Positions 20,596 through 42,521 of a DNA stretch of 64,000 nucleotides are shown piece after piece. A program made the translations under genes and the position numbers. The notes under the pieces are model-generated. The model saw only the letters and a program-made list of their open reading frames with translations, made no database searches and had not been told where the DNA came from. How positions within the stretch are numbered: the stretch's first letter is position 1; each line of letters opens with the position of its first letter. The stretch lies in NCBI GenBank assembly GCA_024362935.1, contig JANCRA010000001.1:53761930-53825929 (forward strand), written 5' to 3'. The DNA is from Setophaga petechia (lineage: Eukaryota; Chordata; Aves; Passeriformes; Parulidae).

Positions 20596-20620
20596 ATTAA
20601 TTAATTAATTAATTAATTAA
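20596..20620. repeat. (ATTA)n microsatellite
   Basis: About six ATTA units within the inferred TMEM150C 3'UTR. Confidence 0.9.
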
Positions 20621-22481
20621 GGAAAAAAAGACACAGTGAACTATTTACAGTAGAACACCCTTACAACAAATTGCTATTTTGTGCTCCATATGGATTGAGT
20701 GTGTGCCAGTGCAAGAGGATCCCACCTGCATGTTCTCCAGACTGTCCCCTTCCTTGCCCAGGAGGAGTTCCCTGGATGGGCCCCTAGGGACCTGGCACCT
20801 CACACTGCTGTGTCCTTGGCCACTCTCAGCACATCCTTCTGGGAAACCTTTCCACTCAGGACTGCTACAAGGAGGAAGCCTTCAGCAATCCACAACAACC
20901 CTCTGTTGGCCAGAAATCCTCTGGATTTGTAACAGCTGCCTGAGAACAAGTTTTGGTGCACAGAAAATAAAGGGCTGGCTGAAAGCTTTCTACTTCACAC
21001 AGTTTGTCTCAACTGTTTCTCCTCTCAGGAGAGGCCTGTGACCTTTGCAGAAGACTGAATGCCCTTTTGCCTTTTCCCTCTCTGTCAGAAATGCCACAGA
21101 GCAGTACGAGTTCCCCTTCAAGTGCCTTTTCCTACCATTTTAATTTCTGCTTGTTTTCCTGCAGCTCAGACAAGATGCAAACCTAAGCTGAGCCTGATTT
21201 GTGGAGGAAAATCAGAGCCATGGGGAGAAGCAACTCAATCACTCCTCTACCCAGGCAATATAGCAGCCTTCCCAAAATCAGGTTTTGAGCTCCTTCTTAT
21301 CTGAAAACAGACCTTATGTTTGAAAACCTCTGTTTTGGGAGGGAGAAGCCCTTCTGGTTTTGCTGGTCCCGTCTCACACCTCCTGCCCTCAGGCAGATCA
21401 GCCAGCCTCCATGCCAGAACTCCCTCCTGGCACCCTGGAAGCCCATTTAAACCTGCAGCAGGCTCCACTCAGGACAGCTGGCCACACTGAGGGGCCCAGA
21501 GCCCAAACCAGCATGTCTGAAGTTTGGCTTGCACAAGGAGCAAAACCAAACCCTGTGCCCAGAAGCACTGGTACTGTTCTTGTGGCAGATGAGCCTGGTG
21601 TCTCTAACACAATGTTTTTCCCCTCAGTGAACATTAAAAAAAACTTAAAAAGCTTTTGAAATACTATACACAATGTGTGGTGGAAGCACTGCACATGGAA
21701 GAAGCAGCCTCTTCTGGGTTGTCTTCAGAGCACACAGACGTTCTCATCTCAATTCAGCACCTCACTCCCAGCAATGCCCACCAGGAAGCCAAGCACAGCA
21801 TCCCAGTGGCACCCCTCTGGCCTGGGGATGATCTGCCTGGCCACAAGGCAGCACCAGCCAAGTCTCACTTCCTGATCACAGCACAGTTCCTTCCAAACCC
21901 AGATTTACCGTCAGCCGCTTTCCAGGCTGGAAGAAATGCCTGCCTGCTTGCCATAAAAGCCAGTCCACTGGGGTCTTCTGTGTCTGACTCCAGGTTCTGA
22001 AGAAACAGCTGCTCCTGCTCCCCCTACCAAGCTCCCCCCGGCTGGCAGCAAAGAAAACAACCCGCGAAACACACGGAAGATGCAGTCTGGTGACTCGGGA
22101 ACAGGTGGCTCCTGAAGACTCTTGCTGTTAGAAGTCTGCTTCCTTCAGCTCCTTCTCTGCAGGGTGGGCTGAGCAGGACCAGCCTCAGAGGGGCTGCTGA
22201 ATGTTCTGAGCAACAGGAGTGTGACAGAGCCACTCAGAAAGAGTCACTGGTGGCACAAACTAAGCGGCTTTGCACTCTCATGCTGCCATTGAGATGGATC
22301 CACTCCTCCTCCAGCAGACACCTCTGTTTGTTTGGCTCTTAGTGAGACAGCCACCCTCAGAGCCCTTTGGCAATGCCATCATGATTGCACATGGAAAGAA
22401 ACTCATTAAAAAAGTGTAAATGAGGTCATTTTTCACCCATGAGACCACACCTGCCCCCCTCCCCCCCTGCCAGAGGACAGG

Positions 22482-31418
<8,937 letters not shown>

Positions 31419-34400
31419 TCAAGGATTTTGTGCGAGGTGACCACAAGACCTGCAGCTCTGCTTCCCTGCTACTTCCCACAAGCACAAGGCAAGGCAGCCT
31501 CCTACCCAGGATCATTACCGATTCCACACACACTGCCTCAGCTGCAGCATGGAGAGAGAGGGATGCCCGTGCTGCCATCATCTCCACAAAGGGCACGACC
31601 AGCTCCCATCCTGGCCACAGTAAGCAGCTAAAAATAGTGTCTGGCCACACGTAGAGCGGAGCCAAGCTCCAGTGCCGGCTCCCAGCGCTGTCGGGAGCCG
31701 GGATGAGGCTGCCAGTAGCATCAGCCCTTGACATGCAGGCACGGTGAAATCCTGCATGTGGCGTGAGGATGCTGCGGACAGCGCCTCCCGAGGAACAGCG
31801 TTTGTCCTCCAGGCAAGATCATGCTGGATGAGCATCCGGAATGCCGGGGCTGTTCCTGTAATATGTGCAATTCAGAAGCGCTGCTGTGCTGCGGACACAG
31901 AGAGTCCTACGTCTCCATGAGAGTCCTTTGATAACGGATCAAGTATTTTCTCATGCTCTGTCCTCCTCCATAAATGTTCCTCCAGGCACCAGCCCAGCCA
32001 GAGACACAAAGAGAGGGGATCAACAGCAGGCACACAGCTCCAGCTTTACTTTCACCAGGGCAGCAGCACCCATGCTCTGCCCCCCTCCCTGCTGCAGGGC
32101 AGGCATTCCCTGGGCCAGCAGCACCCACATGGCATAGTGAGGCACGCTGGGGTGCCAGGACAACTTAGAGATGACAGCCTCCCACTGGAGCCTGCTTGCA
32201 TTTGCAGCTCAATTACCTCGTCCAGATCCTTAAAGCCATGACCCATCCCTTTGCCCCAGAGAAGAAAGTACCTGCATTGTCATCCTCCTCCTCTCAACTC
32301 CCCTGGCTTCCTACATCTGCAGCACAGAGCCATGGTCTGCTCCCTGCTCTGAAGACCCAGAAGAGAGTCAGCACCCTCCCCATGTCACAGGAGCCCCCAG
32401 CTCACTGCTCCCCTAAGGCACCCCAAGCTGCCAAGGACACACTGGCTGGACTCCCTGGAGCCCCAGGCACCAATTCCTGCCCTGCCTCACTGGCACAGAG
32501 GCTGAAGAGCTGGAGTGAGGCTCCCCACACCCTGTAGAAGGCACAGCACCCTTACCTCTACAGCTCAGCTATCTTGTGTTCCCTGCAAATTGCCTGGCAG
32601 GGGTACAAAACAACACCCTGGCACTGTCCAGAGTCACACCTCACACTCCTCAGACAGCCTGGAGTAAGGCTGAATTCCAAACCTTAAAAGCAAGCAGATA
32701 TGGTCTCTTCTCTGACCTGGGAGCAGAGAGAACTGCAGACAAGGAGCATGAAATGATGCAAGTATTAAGTATGCTGATTTAAAAGCCGCTCCAGTGTGCA
32801 TACATATCTTTAGCACAGTGAACAGATCAGAAGAAATTATCAGCAAGAAGGACTAGATTTCCCATCTCACTTCTATTCCTCTCCTCCAGCACAGGAGACA
32901 CAGCATCTCACATTTCTGTAACCTGCACAGCTCCTGCTGTTGTGCTTGAAGCTATTCCATGAAGTGCTGCCCTCGCCTTTTCCTCCTGCTGCTCAGCAGC
33001 ACTGCAGCAGCATTCCTTAGCTGGTGTTGAATGGTGCTGTGGCACTGGGAGACCTGTGACAGCAATCTCAAGGACCAGTTCCAGGTGGCAGCTGCCCACC
33101 TGCCACAAGGCCGTGTCCCTGACAGCCTCTGGCAGCACAGTGCCCAACACAAGGGAGACTGCAATAACTGTGGTCAAATTCCCCTCTCCTGCCTTGGCTG
33201 AAGGGAGCAGGCAGGTAACACCACCTCCTGTTCCAGCCCTTGTCTGCCCTGCAAGGTAATTACTGCTGTGCTCAACTCTCCTCTGGTCTCTGGTGGTGGC
33301 TGGACTGAGCCAAGGTAACACAATTCTTTCCTGTCAGTGGATGGTACATCTTATTATTTACCCTTCAGCCTTGAAAAGGCATGGAAGTTTCATTTACACA
33401 ATAAAAGCAAACAGTAGCCGTAAGACCTGTCCTCATAATGGGTTGCTGCAGCTCCTCCACCTCCCAGCATGGAAGCAGCAGCCTTCACAAGCTATTTCAG
33501 CATTGCCTGTCGTGCAGAGAGGGAGGTGCTTTCCCCCAGGCAGAGCAGAGAGGCAGCACACTGGGACATGGACTCCGCACCAGAAGTGGGGAAATGTGAG
33601 AATTCTGTTGAGATAACCACTGTTTTGTGCTGAGCTCTAAAATGGAGCGAGGCCAAGGCTAGTCCCCAACCTCCTCAGAGCAACATGGCTACAGACCCAT
33701 CTTCTTGGAAAACAGCCTTCTGTGTAATATTCACTGTGCCACACGGAGTCCCCTTCCATCAGCCACTAACAGAAAATGACATCTGAAATCATTGCATATT
33801 AAATGAGCAATCAGTGCAGAGCACAGTGTCCTGATGGGAAGCCAGCTCCATAGCTCAGAGACCCTAATTTCAACCAGTTAAAAAGAAGGAAGCCACCTGC
33901 ATCTGACAGATGAAATATCAAAAACAGGAAAGAAGGGTCTCCTTCCTCCATGTCCCCAAACAGCAACACCTCTTAATGCTGGCCATGGCTTGGATATGTT
34001 TCAGCCTCGCGACGTGGGCAGAGATGGTTTAAAAACATGGCTCAGCTCCTGCACATTCCTCACTTATTCCCTGCTGTGTTATTCAGGTGCCAGGAACAAA
34101 ATCACATGTAATCCCAACTTCTTCCAAAGGAGAAACCCTGAATATGTGCCAAACCTGCCTAGCTTTGCACTAGTGTTCAGCAGACATCATTCTGAGCAGC
34201 TGCCTTTGGGTTAGCCTTGTCCCCTTCAGGGATGTCCCCAGTGTTTGCATCTTCAAGCTGGGAGACCTCTGTGCACCTCTGAAAGCAGACAGGAACAAGA
34301 GAACAAGGAACCCAAACATCAGCCTCTCCTGCAGCACCACACCAGTTTAGCCAAAGTAAAGTTCCAAGAGTGATACAAAAAAGTACCAAAATTCTTTATG

Positions 34401-37039
34401 GGAAATGTAGAAACAAACTCTTTGACTGTTAATTGCTCCACAGGGATGACATCAAGCCAAACTTCCTCTCCACAGCTCTGTTCTGCTTTGCTGCCATGTC
34501 CAGTGATGCCAAATCTGAGCAGTCAAGTCCAGCTGGCAACAACAGCAACCTCTGCCAGCCCATGTTCTCCCAATAACCACGCTGCATCCAAGAGGCAGTT
34601 GGTAATTTCCCATAGCCATTGGCCTTCCATCACTGAGGCATGCACAGGCAGGCACAGAAAGCCCTCACGGTGCAATGGATTCACAAAACCAACAAGAACA
34701 TTTTCAGTAATCACAGCTGACCCAGCCTACCCTCTCCAAAGCTCACATGTGGTTTTCCAGTCCCTCCTGACACACACTCTCACACCAGCACTGCAAAACC
34801 CCTGCTGAGGTGCGCTCCTGCTGCCATCTGAGTCAGGGTGCAGAGCTGAAAAGAGTTTCACATTAGCACTGCCCCGGTGTGTGCCTTGAGAATTTCTCTC
34901 AATGTAAGCTTACTCATCTCCAGTTCCATTTTTATGTCTAAATCTGCTTAGACTGTCAGCTGCTTGCTCTGCTTTTTTTACCATTGCCCCGCTATACACC
35001 CTAACCAATTAAGCTTCCGTTCCCCTAATGTACACACTTCAATTACAGCAGGCAGCTCACCAAACATATACTGCTGCTTGCTCAAGGTTCATTTAATATG
35101 GACATCTTAATTCCATCTGCCAAGCAAAGTTACAGGCTCCTCCTGAAGTTGCTTTCACTAGAGAACATGAATGTAAGGAAGGACAAAATTACCACATTAA
35201 GAGAGTCATACATCTTTTTTAAGACTAAAGCATGCAGATGCATTTGAAATGCATAATAAGCCAGAGCAGCACTCCTGCGTTTCACAGCACTAGGCCATTG
35301 GGTTATTTCAGAGAATAGGTACAAAGGCAGGAGCACTGCGAGAAGGAGGACACTGTTCGAAACACAGAGCAAGTCATAAAGAATTGCTGCCAGTCAGCAA
35401 CAATCAAAGGGGAGCAAACACATTCTGTCTTTTGGGGGAGCCCACTGTAGATCTCTGTTGCTTTTAAAAGCAAAAATAACCCCAGTCACTTGATAGCTAA
35501 TCACTGTAACTGAGTGGATACAAACCAGCACATTACATAACCTGCCACCCACAAGTCACAAATGCCAACATAACAAAGCAGAGCATTTGCAGGTTTATCT
35601 CAAGGTTTCCAGTGAGAGTGCACAATGACAGAGATAAGATGTGACAGAGGCTTTTAAATACATAACAAAATCGTGGGGTAACAAGAAAAGAAGTGATCCC
35701 CTCTGTCAGCAGGGTAGGACGTTCTGCTTGCTCCAGGTACCCACCTACCATCTCACAGATGTGCAGAAATGCCATTTTCATTTCACTTATACAAGAGGAA
35801 TGGGAAAAGGTAAAGACATCTCTGGGCTGTGCGTGGGGGAAGCAGGAGAGATGCTTCAGTAATCATGCAACAACATTGAGAGGCGATGTTTTCACCTATG
35901 GCAACATCAGTACATGTTTCTTGTCTCATTTCATACACTGCATTCCATGTGCTAATGAAATGCTCTGGCCAACATAAACCTATCAGAGATGGGCCAAGTG
36001 CAACAAAGGAATGAAACCTTCTAATCACCAAACAGCAGGGGCAGTAAAGCACACATTGATATCCACAGTGTCTGACCCAGAGATATTCCTGCAGCACTGC
36101 TGGGCCCTGAGGCCAGTCCATCCCACCGTATTTCAGAAAGTGCTCTTGGTTTTGTGCCTCTTGCTGCCCCACAACCTTCACCCCAGTTCCACATGAGTGT
36201 AAGTACTTACAGGCCATTTAGCAACCAGTGCTGAGCTGCTGTTTTACAGCCAGAGACGCCGACTTTCAACTCCTGTGGGTTGTGGCTGCCTGTCTCGCAT
36301 TTGGTGCTGCACAAACCAGGCACACCCCGCTTCCAGACCACGCTGCTGGTGCTAGAAAAGAAAAAATTAATCTGGTTTGCCACCACTGGACTAAAGGGGT
36401 ATTCTGCAGGCTTTGACCCATGGACCCATGCCAGATCACACAGACTTCCATCAGGTCCCACTCATACCATGAGCAGGGCTTGGGCAGTCGTGGCCCTCAG
36501 CCTGCAAACAGGTAAAGGAGGCAGAGAGAGGAGCTGGGTAAGGCAGAGGTAACATCAGCTGAAACAGAAGGAGCTGGGGCAGCAGGCACTGAAACCAGGC
36601 AGGAGCAGCCAGGGTGAGCTGAGGAGAACTGCATTGTGCAGGTGCTGTGTGTTCTTTGCCCCAGGGATCCCATTCTGCTAGGCAACACTCACGGCAAGAC
36701 ACAGCCACTTCAGCTCCTCCTGACCCCGGGGGCTGCACAAGCCAGGTGACAACCAGCTCCCAGGGAGTCCTCCAGTGCGTGCTGGACTGCCCACCTCCCA
36801 GGGCTGATGCCTTACTCTCTCCCAGTGCAGATGTTCAGGAATACAAGGGGCAGCTTGGTGAGCAGCCACAGAGGGAGCTGCAGGCTGTGGTGGTGGCTGG
36901 AGCCACATGCAAGGGGCCGCGACCTGGCATCCAGCCTTTGCCCAGCAGAGGGCATGGAGATCTGTGGCACAAGGGTGGCTGGTCACCCAGAGACTCTGTA
37001 GAAGCCAAATAAATAGACAGAAGGCCCCAGACTAAATAT

Positions 37040-37260
37040 CACAACTGGAAGGGGCACACAGACTGTGAGGGTATAAAAGGCCAGGGATTCCTCAGTGCAG
37101 GGAGTCCCCCTGAAGGCATCAATTCAAGCTGTCATGGTGTTACTGCACCATGATTAAATTACTAAAAGGGTAATTTGGGACTCTGGGACTCTGCTATGGG
37201 AATCCTGAGATCCAGCCAGCGAGGAAAACCTGTCTGACTGTGCAAATGTGGGGTGCGTGG
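37040..37260 (+). mobile_element. Possible LTR fragment
   Basis: A TATAAAAGG core, a 'gtgcagggagtccccctgaagg' stretch and a following 'gtgattaaattac'-like stretch resemble the promoter and R-U5 part of passerine LTRs as I recall them. No boundaries seen. Confidence 0.3.
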
Positions 37261-37633
37261 GGAGTCAAGCAAGGCACACATCAGCTTTATGGAACCACCC
37301 ACTGTGAAAGGGCTTCAATCCCAGCCGGGGGTGGTGGGAGTGTGACTGACAGAGTGGCTTCTGGGTGGTCAGACAGCAAAGTTTCCCTAACACAGAGATA
37401 CTTAAGACTGGAGCCACTTTCACCAGACCTCTGAGACATAAGGGAAATCTCTAGCAGAGTCTCAACACAGCCCAAACCCACAGTCTCACACCACCACCAC
37501 AACCACAGGGCCATACCTTCCCCTTGAGAATCCTCTGGTTTGCGATGCTTGTGAGAAGGGCACTTACCTCAAAGTCCCAGCCAACCCCCAAACTAAAGAG
37601 TTGCTGGAAAATGAGGAGGGCTATCTATCTCCT

Positions 37634-37704
37634 CAAAAAAACCCTCAAAAACAAACAAACAAAAAACCCCCCAAACAAACAAACAAAAACCCAACCAAAA
37701 AACA
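37634..37704. repeat. (AAAC)n-type simple repeat
   Basis: A-rich tract with many AAAC units interrupted by C runs. Confidence 0.85.
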
Positions 37705-40700
37705 CGTCCGCAAGCAAAGCTCTCCCTGCTTCAGCTGTGCTGTGAGGAAAGAGTCTCTGAAACCATCTCCTTGCTCTGCAAGCAATACAGAAATGCAGGC
37801 TGATGTTATGGCAAAGCCCAGGAAGTCAGAGTCACTGAACAGACAGCTGTCCAGTGATTCTCCCCCTCAACCACCCCAATCTAACGAAGCAGCAAAAAAC
37901 AGATTGTTTCCCCTCCCATAACGTACAGAGGTCTTGACAGGGTATTAATAAACTAATCAAGGTGTTTTATTTGCTACTCAGTTCCAAAAAATTATAAATG
38001 TCTTCAATAATTTCCAACATGCACCAGCAAGCAAAGCCAAGACACACATTACATCAGAAGGGGGAAGGAAGTCTGCCCCAAAGGTTTGTCCCATTATCAA
38101 GAAAACAATGTAAGTGTTGGGCGTGGCAAAGAACACTTAACAGGGAGGCGAAACTTCGAGTGTTGACTTACAAATAGCTTTGAAGGTAAGGAAAAACAGA
38201 CAAGCCCAGGGGAACAGACTTGGCAGAATGTTATTCCTGATCATATTGTCTCCTTCTCCTGTAGTTTATGGATGAGAGAGCACACGCGCGGTGAGGCCAG
38301 AAAAATTCCAGGTTCCCCTGCCTTTTCTACCCTGCCACTGGCTTTTCCCCATCAAACAGAAAATACACACTCAAGCTACAGAGCTTCTCGTGGGGTGTAA
38401 GCAGGGCTTCTCCCACCTGTTTACCCTGGTTTTCATCTCTCTTATCCCTTTCACCCCTCTCCTACTCACTTTCTGGATGTATAAGCTCCTTTCTTCACTG
38501 CACTTTCCAGCTCTAAACTTTTGGAGAGATGTACACAGTCCCCAGAGCCGCATTTCCTTTGGTAAATGCAACTCGTCCTGGGGAAAATACCCAAGGCATG
38601 TGAGCTGTTAGGGATTGTGGCAGAGCACACTGTTTCTCAGGACAGTTTTCCCTCACCAACCTCTTCAGCCTGAGGACTTCTCCTCCACAGAAAGAGGTCC
38701 TCTTCTTCACATATTAACCACCAAAGCCCCAGAGGAGCAGCAACGAGGTGATGGGCCAGAGGGTGAGCTGCAAGGAATGGACATGCAGGACCCATGACTT
38801 GGCTCTTGCCACCCCACTTCCACCCCTCTGGCACAGGCATTGTCTTTTGACTCTGCTGAGACCTGTGGAAATCATTTGCCCTGAGAGGCAAAGTACGAGG
38901 CAAGCCATCATAGACAGGCCTTTCTGTGGTGTTCACCATTTCACTGCCAGCATTCCTTAGTTGTAGGAATTAATTTCCTTTGTTTACCAGTGTCTCAGGC
39001 TGCTACAACCATAAATTGCAGTTTGTAGGGTGTTTGGTGAGCTGCAGTAGGAAGGTGCCATACAGCATTTCCCTTCAAGCAAACACAAGGGACAGAGGAG
39101 AGAAGGGAACAGCTTCCAGCTGTTAAACAGAGGCCAAGCCTGTGTGAGCAGCCTCTACACTGCATCCAGAGGGATTAATACTTTTTAAGTCTATTGAAAT
39201 ATTTTCAGAGACAGACTTTCCTGCAGGAGACCACATTAAACTACCTCTAAGAGCCAAGACCACACTGGGGAGGCGCTCTCTGACAGAGCTGTGGCCATCC
39301 TCAGTGTTTCGGCCAGGCAAAACCCACTCTTGCAGTCCTGTGGTGCCAAAACTGAAGGGCCACTGGCTCTTCTGGTTTAGGCAGTCACCACTATTAACAC
39401 CAGTGGTTCCTCACTGGAAGCAGAAAATAGTACAGCAAGAGCAGAAGTTCTCTCCCTAAGTACCTGGACCTGCCCCAGCTCAGGAAATTGCAGGGAGGAT
39501 GCTGGACACTCTCCCCACCATTGCAGCAGATCAGCCCACATCCTCCAGGCTTTTGCTCCCTTCCCCTTGCTACCCATGGGAGAGGCAGCCCAGACCTTTG
39601 CCTGGCAGGCAGGAACATCCAGCAGCAAGCTCAGCATTAAAAATGTGCAAAAAGCCCCATGTGAGGTAACCTATAGCTGTTTGAACAGCTCCTTTCATGG
39701 TTTCTGAAGCTGTAGTCTTTTCCTCTCCTCCCATTCGCTCTGCCCTTCTCTCTTCACCTGTTCCCAATGTGTTTTTCTTCCTCTTCACTCTCATCCTGCT
39801 CTCATCCCTAAACCTCAGGTGACCTCTTCTGCAACCTGCAGGGACCTAAGACGAGGAGAGACTTTTGCAAGTCTTCTTGAGACAGCAAAAGCCCACAATT
39901 ATTTTAGACACCAAGGCCAGTGATTTGCTTGCTGAGACATCACACTGGAAATCAGTGACACAGAGGAGTGTGCACTCAGAGAGTCCTGGTCAAAGCCTTC
40001 CACTGCAGCAGCAGCCTCCTCACCTGCCACCACTCCCTATCCCAGTGTATCCTTCCCAATATATTGCCTAGGATCATCTTTCTCTTTTCTCACAGAGCTT
40101 TCTTTGCTCTCACTTAACCTGCAATCACAGCTCATTGCTTCAGCTTGCACTGCAGGGCTGGGACCTTAAAGTCTCTATATGGGCCAATCTGCAATCTTGC
40201 AATCTCAGGCTGCCCGGAAATGGCTGGGGGAAGAGAGAGAACCACAGACATGACATTTCTTTCAAGAAAAAAAAAAACCATTGGTGATCTTACAGGCACA
40301 CATCCCGGCTCTGCATCTGAAAAGCAAACACTGCAGCACAAAAAATCTTAAAAGGGGAAATGAAACAACTGCACTTTCAGCACCCAGGTTCAGAAAATGC
40401 TGACAGCTGGGCATGGATAAACCACAAGAAAACAATTTGACTTTAAATAGTTCAGCAGTGAAATCAGGAGCAAGACATCTGTCAAGCAAATAGGAGTCCC
40501 CGGTCTTCATCCCATTATCCAAAGGCAGCAAGTGGGCAAGAATCAAGGCCCCTTCTTTTAGGCACTGTCATCTGCTTGAGCAAGACACAACAGGCAGTCA
40601 GTGTCAGGATATACCTTCCACACGCTGCCCTCCTCCATATTGAATTGCTATTCCTAATTAACCATGCATGTGTGCACTGCCATGGCATGAGGACTGCGTG

Positions 40701-41129
40701 AATGTTGATCAGACAGCCCCTAGGGTCACTTTCACAAGCAGATTTGCTTGAAAAGGAAAAAAAAACCAAACCAACCAAACAAACAAACAAAAAAGCAGAA
40801 AGGTTAACTCATAATTTCTGCAACATTTATATCTTAAGGGCTCTGAATCAAAGGTCTGGCACAAGCACGATGCTCTAACTAAAAGCTAAGGCTGAGATCC
40901 CAAGCGCCCCTGGGAAATCAGCACCCAGCATCTTTCTATCACTCAGAGAGGGATCTCGCCCTTCCTTCCCTGAGGCACCCCAGCACAGCCCAAGGGCCTT
41001 TCTCGACACCTTCAATTCCCTCCAGGGACTTTAACCGGACACAGCCTGCACGTCCTGACAGGACATCCTGACGGGATCTGGGGAAGGCAGGACCTGTCCC
41101 ACCCCACACCCTCAGCCCAGGTGCGCTCC

Positions 41130-41930
41130 TTCACAGACCCCTATGCAGCAGCCTGGCCGAGACCCCGCCGAGTTGTGCCACCACCACATCCCGCAGCGCG
41201 AAGGGACGGGTTCACGGGTGGGCGGGATGCCGACACCATGACCCGGGAGAGCTGTTCCACAGCCGGCTGCTCCGGGCCCTGGGTGGAGCGGCTCTAATCC
41301 CCTTACCCGGCCCGTGCGTGCCCGCGGTGACCCAGGGCGCTGCAGGACGGGCAGCGCGGCGCTCCCGGCTCTGCCGCAGCCCCCGCGGCGCCCCCCGCCC
41401 CAGCCCTGCCCCGCTCGCACCTCGGCGGCTCCGGAGCACCCGCGCCGCGCCCGGGGCGCCGGCGACCATTCGCGACAGGGCGGGGCGACAGCGACACGGG
41501 AGGGGCGGCCGGGGCTGCCGGCAGCGGCTCCTACCTGCGCACCTGCGGGCAGCTCCGGCTCCGGCTCCGGCGGCCGGGCTGGGTCCGACCCCCGCCCCGC
41601 CCAGCCCCGCCCCGGACGGGCGGGCCCTTGGCCGCCGCGGCCGCCGGGGGCTCCGGAGCTCCGCGCCTCCGCGGGCCCGGGTGTCGCTCTGACCGCCGCG
41701 GTTTGGGTGCCGGGACGCGGTCACAGCCCCCCGGCCCTCAGGGCACCCCTCGGGCCCGTGTGCAGCCGCTGCCTGCGGGCTGTGCCCGGTGCGGCCGTGC
41801 CGAAGGGCCCCTGGTCCGCCTTCTTCCCTGTGCCTGCCCTTCCAGAGCCGGGAGCACCTGCCCGGCCCGCGGCCCCTCTGCTCCGAGCCCCCCGAAGGAG
41901 GGCTCTCCTCACAAACCCCGCGATCTTCGC
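41130..41930. promoter_or_regulatory. TMEM150C: CpG island, likely TMEM150C promoter
   Basis: CG-dense block with no recognisable protein on either strand. It is the only island between TMEM150C and SCD5. On the minus strand a consensus donor GCAG|GTAGGA ends at 41535/41534, fitting a noncoding first exon (roughly 41.54-41.7 kb) of TMEM150C. Assignment is inferred from gene order. Confidence 0.5.
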
Positions 41931-41963
41931 AGCCCTCCCGGGAATGCTGCCCCTCTGGATGGG

Positions 41964-42521
41964 TGTTTGGAAAAGCCTCAAAGGAGCAGCCACTCAGTTG
42001 CAAGAGACCGCAGTGAGAGGAATAGCGGATTTGTCTTTACGAACAAGCTGTGGGTCTGGTGGTAGATAAAACTAGCTCTGGGAGATAAAAGGAACCATGG
42101 GAAGGATTCCACTGATGAATGAATGGAAAAAGATACTTGCTTTTATAAATAAACTTTAGGTTTGCTGATAAACGAAATGAGACATTGAGAGATGAAAGAA
42201 GCAATGGGGAAGAAGAACCCCTAAATTCCATAAGAATTAAAAATTAAAAGGGAGGGTTATACATTAGAGGGGAATCTTTGGTATCAGGCCTATCAGGAAG
42301 TCTGTACCTCTCAAGTACCTCAGCCAGTGGGGAAAGAGAGAAGGGAAATGCAGCCAGGAAATTGGGATAAAAAGGAGGCTGCGTCCTCCAAAAATTCGAG
42401 AGATCCCAGGGGAATGCCCCATGGCCTCTCCCTTTATTAGAATAAAGTAAAGCCAGAAAAGACTCCTCTCTCTCCTTTTTGGACATAAACCGCTGGTGTT
42501 TGTGGATTAATTTTCCTAACA
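41964..42521 (+). mobile_element. Solo LTR of an endogenous retrovirus-type element
   Basis: Recognisable as a common passerine LTR: TGTTTGGAAAAGCC start, internal TAAACTTTAGGTTTG, a polyadenylation signal GAATAAAG at about 42440, and an end TTAATTTTCCTAACA. No flanking gag/pol seen. It abuts the CpG island. Family name not assigned. Confidence 0.65.

Larger units (their letters stand above)
20350..22481 (-). other. TMEM150C: TMEM150C 3'UTR (inferred)
   Basis: Runs from the stop codon to the AATAAA at 20374-20379. No competing gene recognised here. Confidence 0.45.

Noticed and set aside
41521..41545. Coding first exon for TMEM150C at the CpG island
   Set aside because: The start codon MDGKK lies downstream at 31163 and matches the family start, so any exon at the island would be noncoding.
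41212..42069. Overlapping open frames of 250-263 codons on both strands
   Set aside because: All fall in the CpG island near 41.5 kb and extend into an LTR; compositions are Arg/Ala/Pro-rich with no domain.
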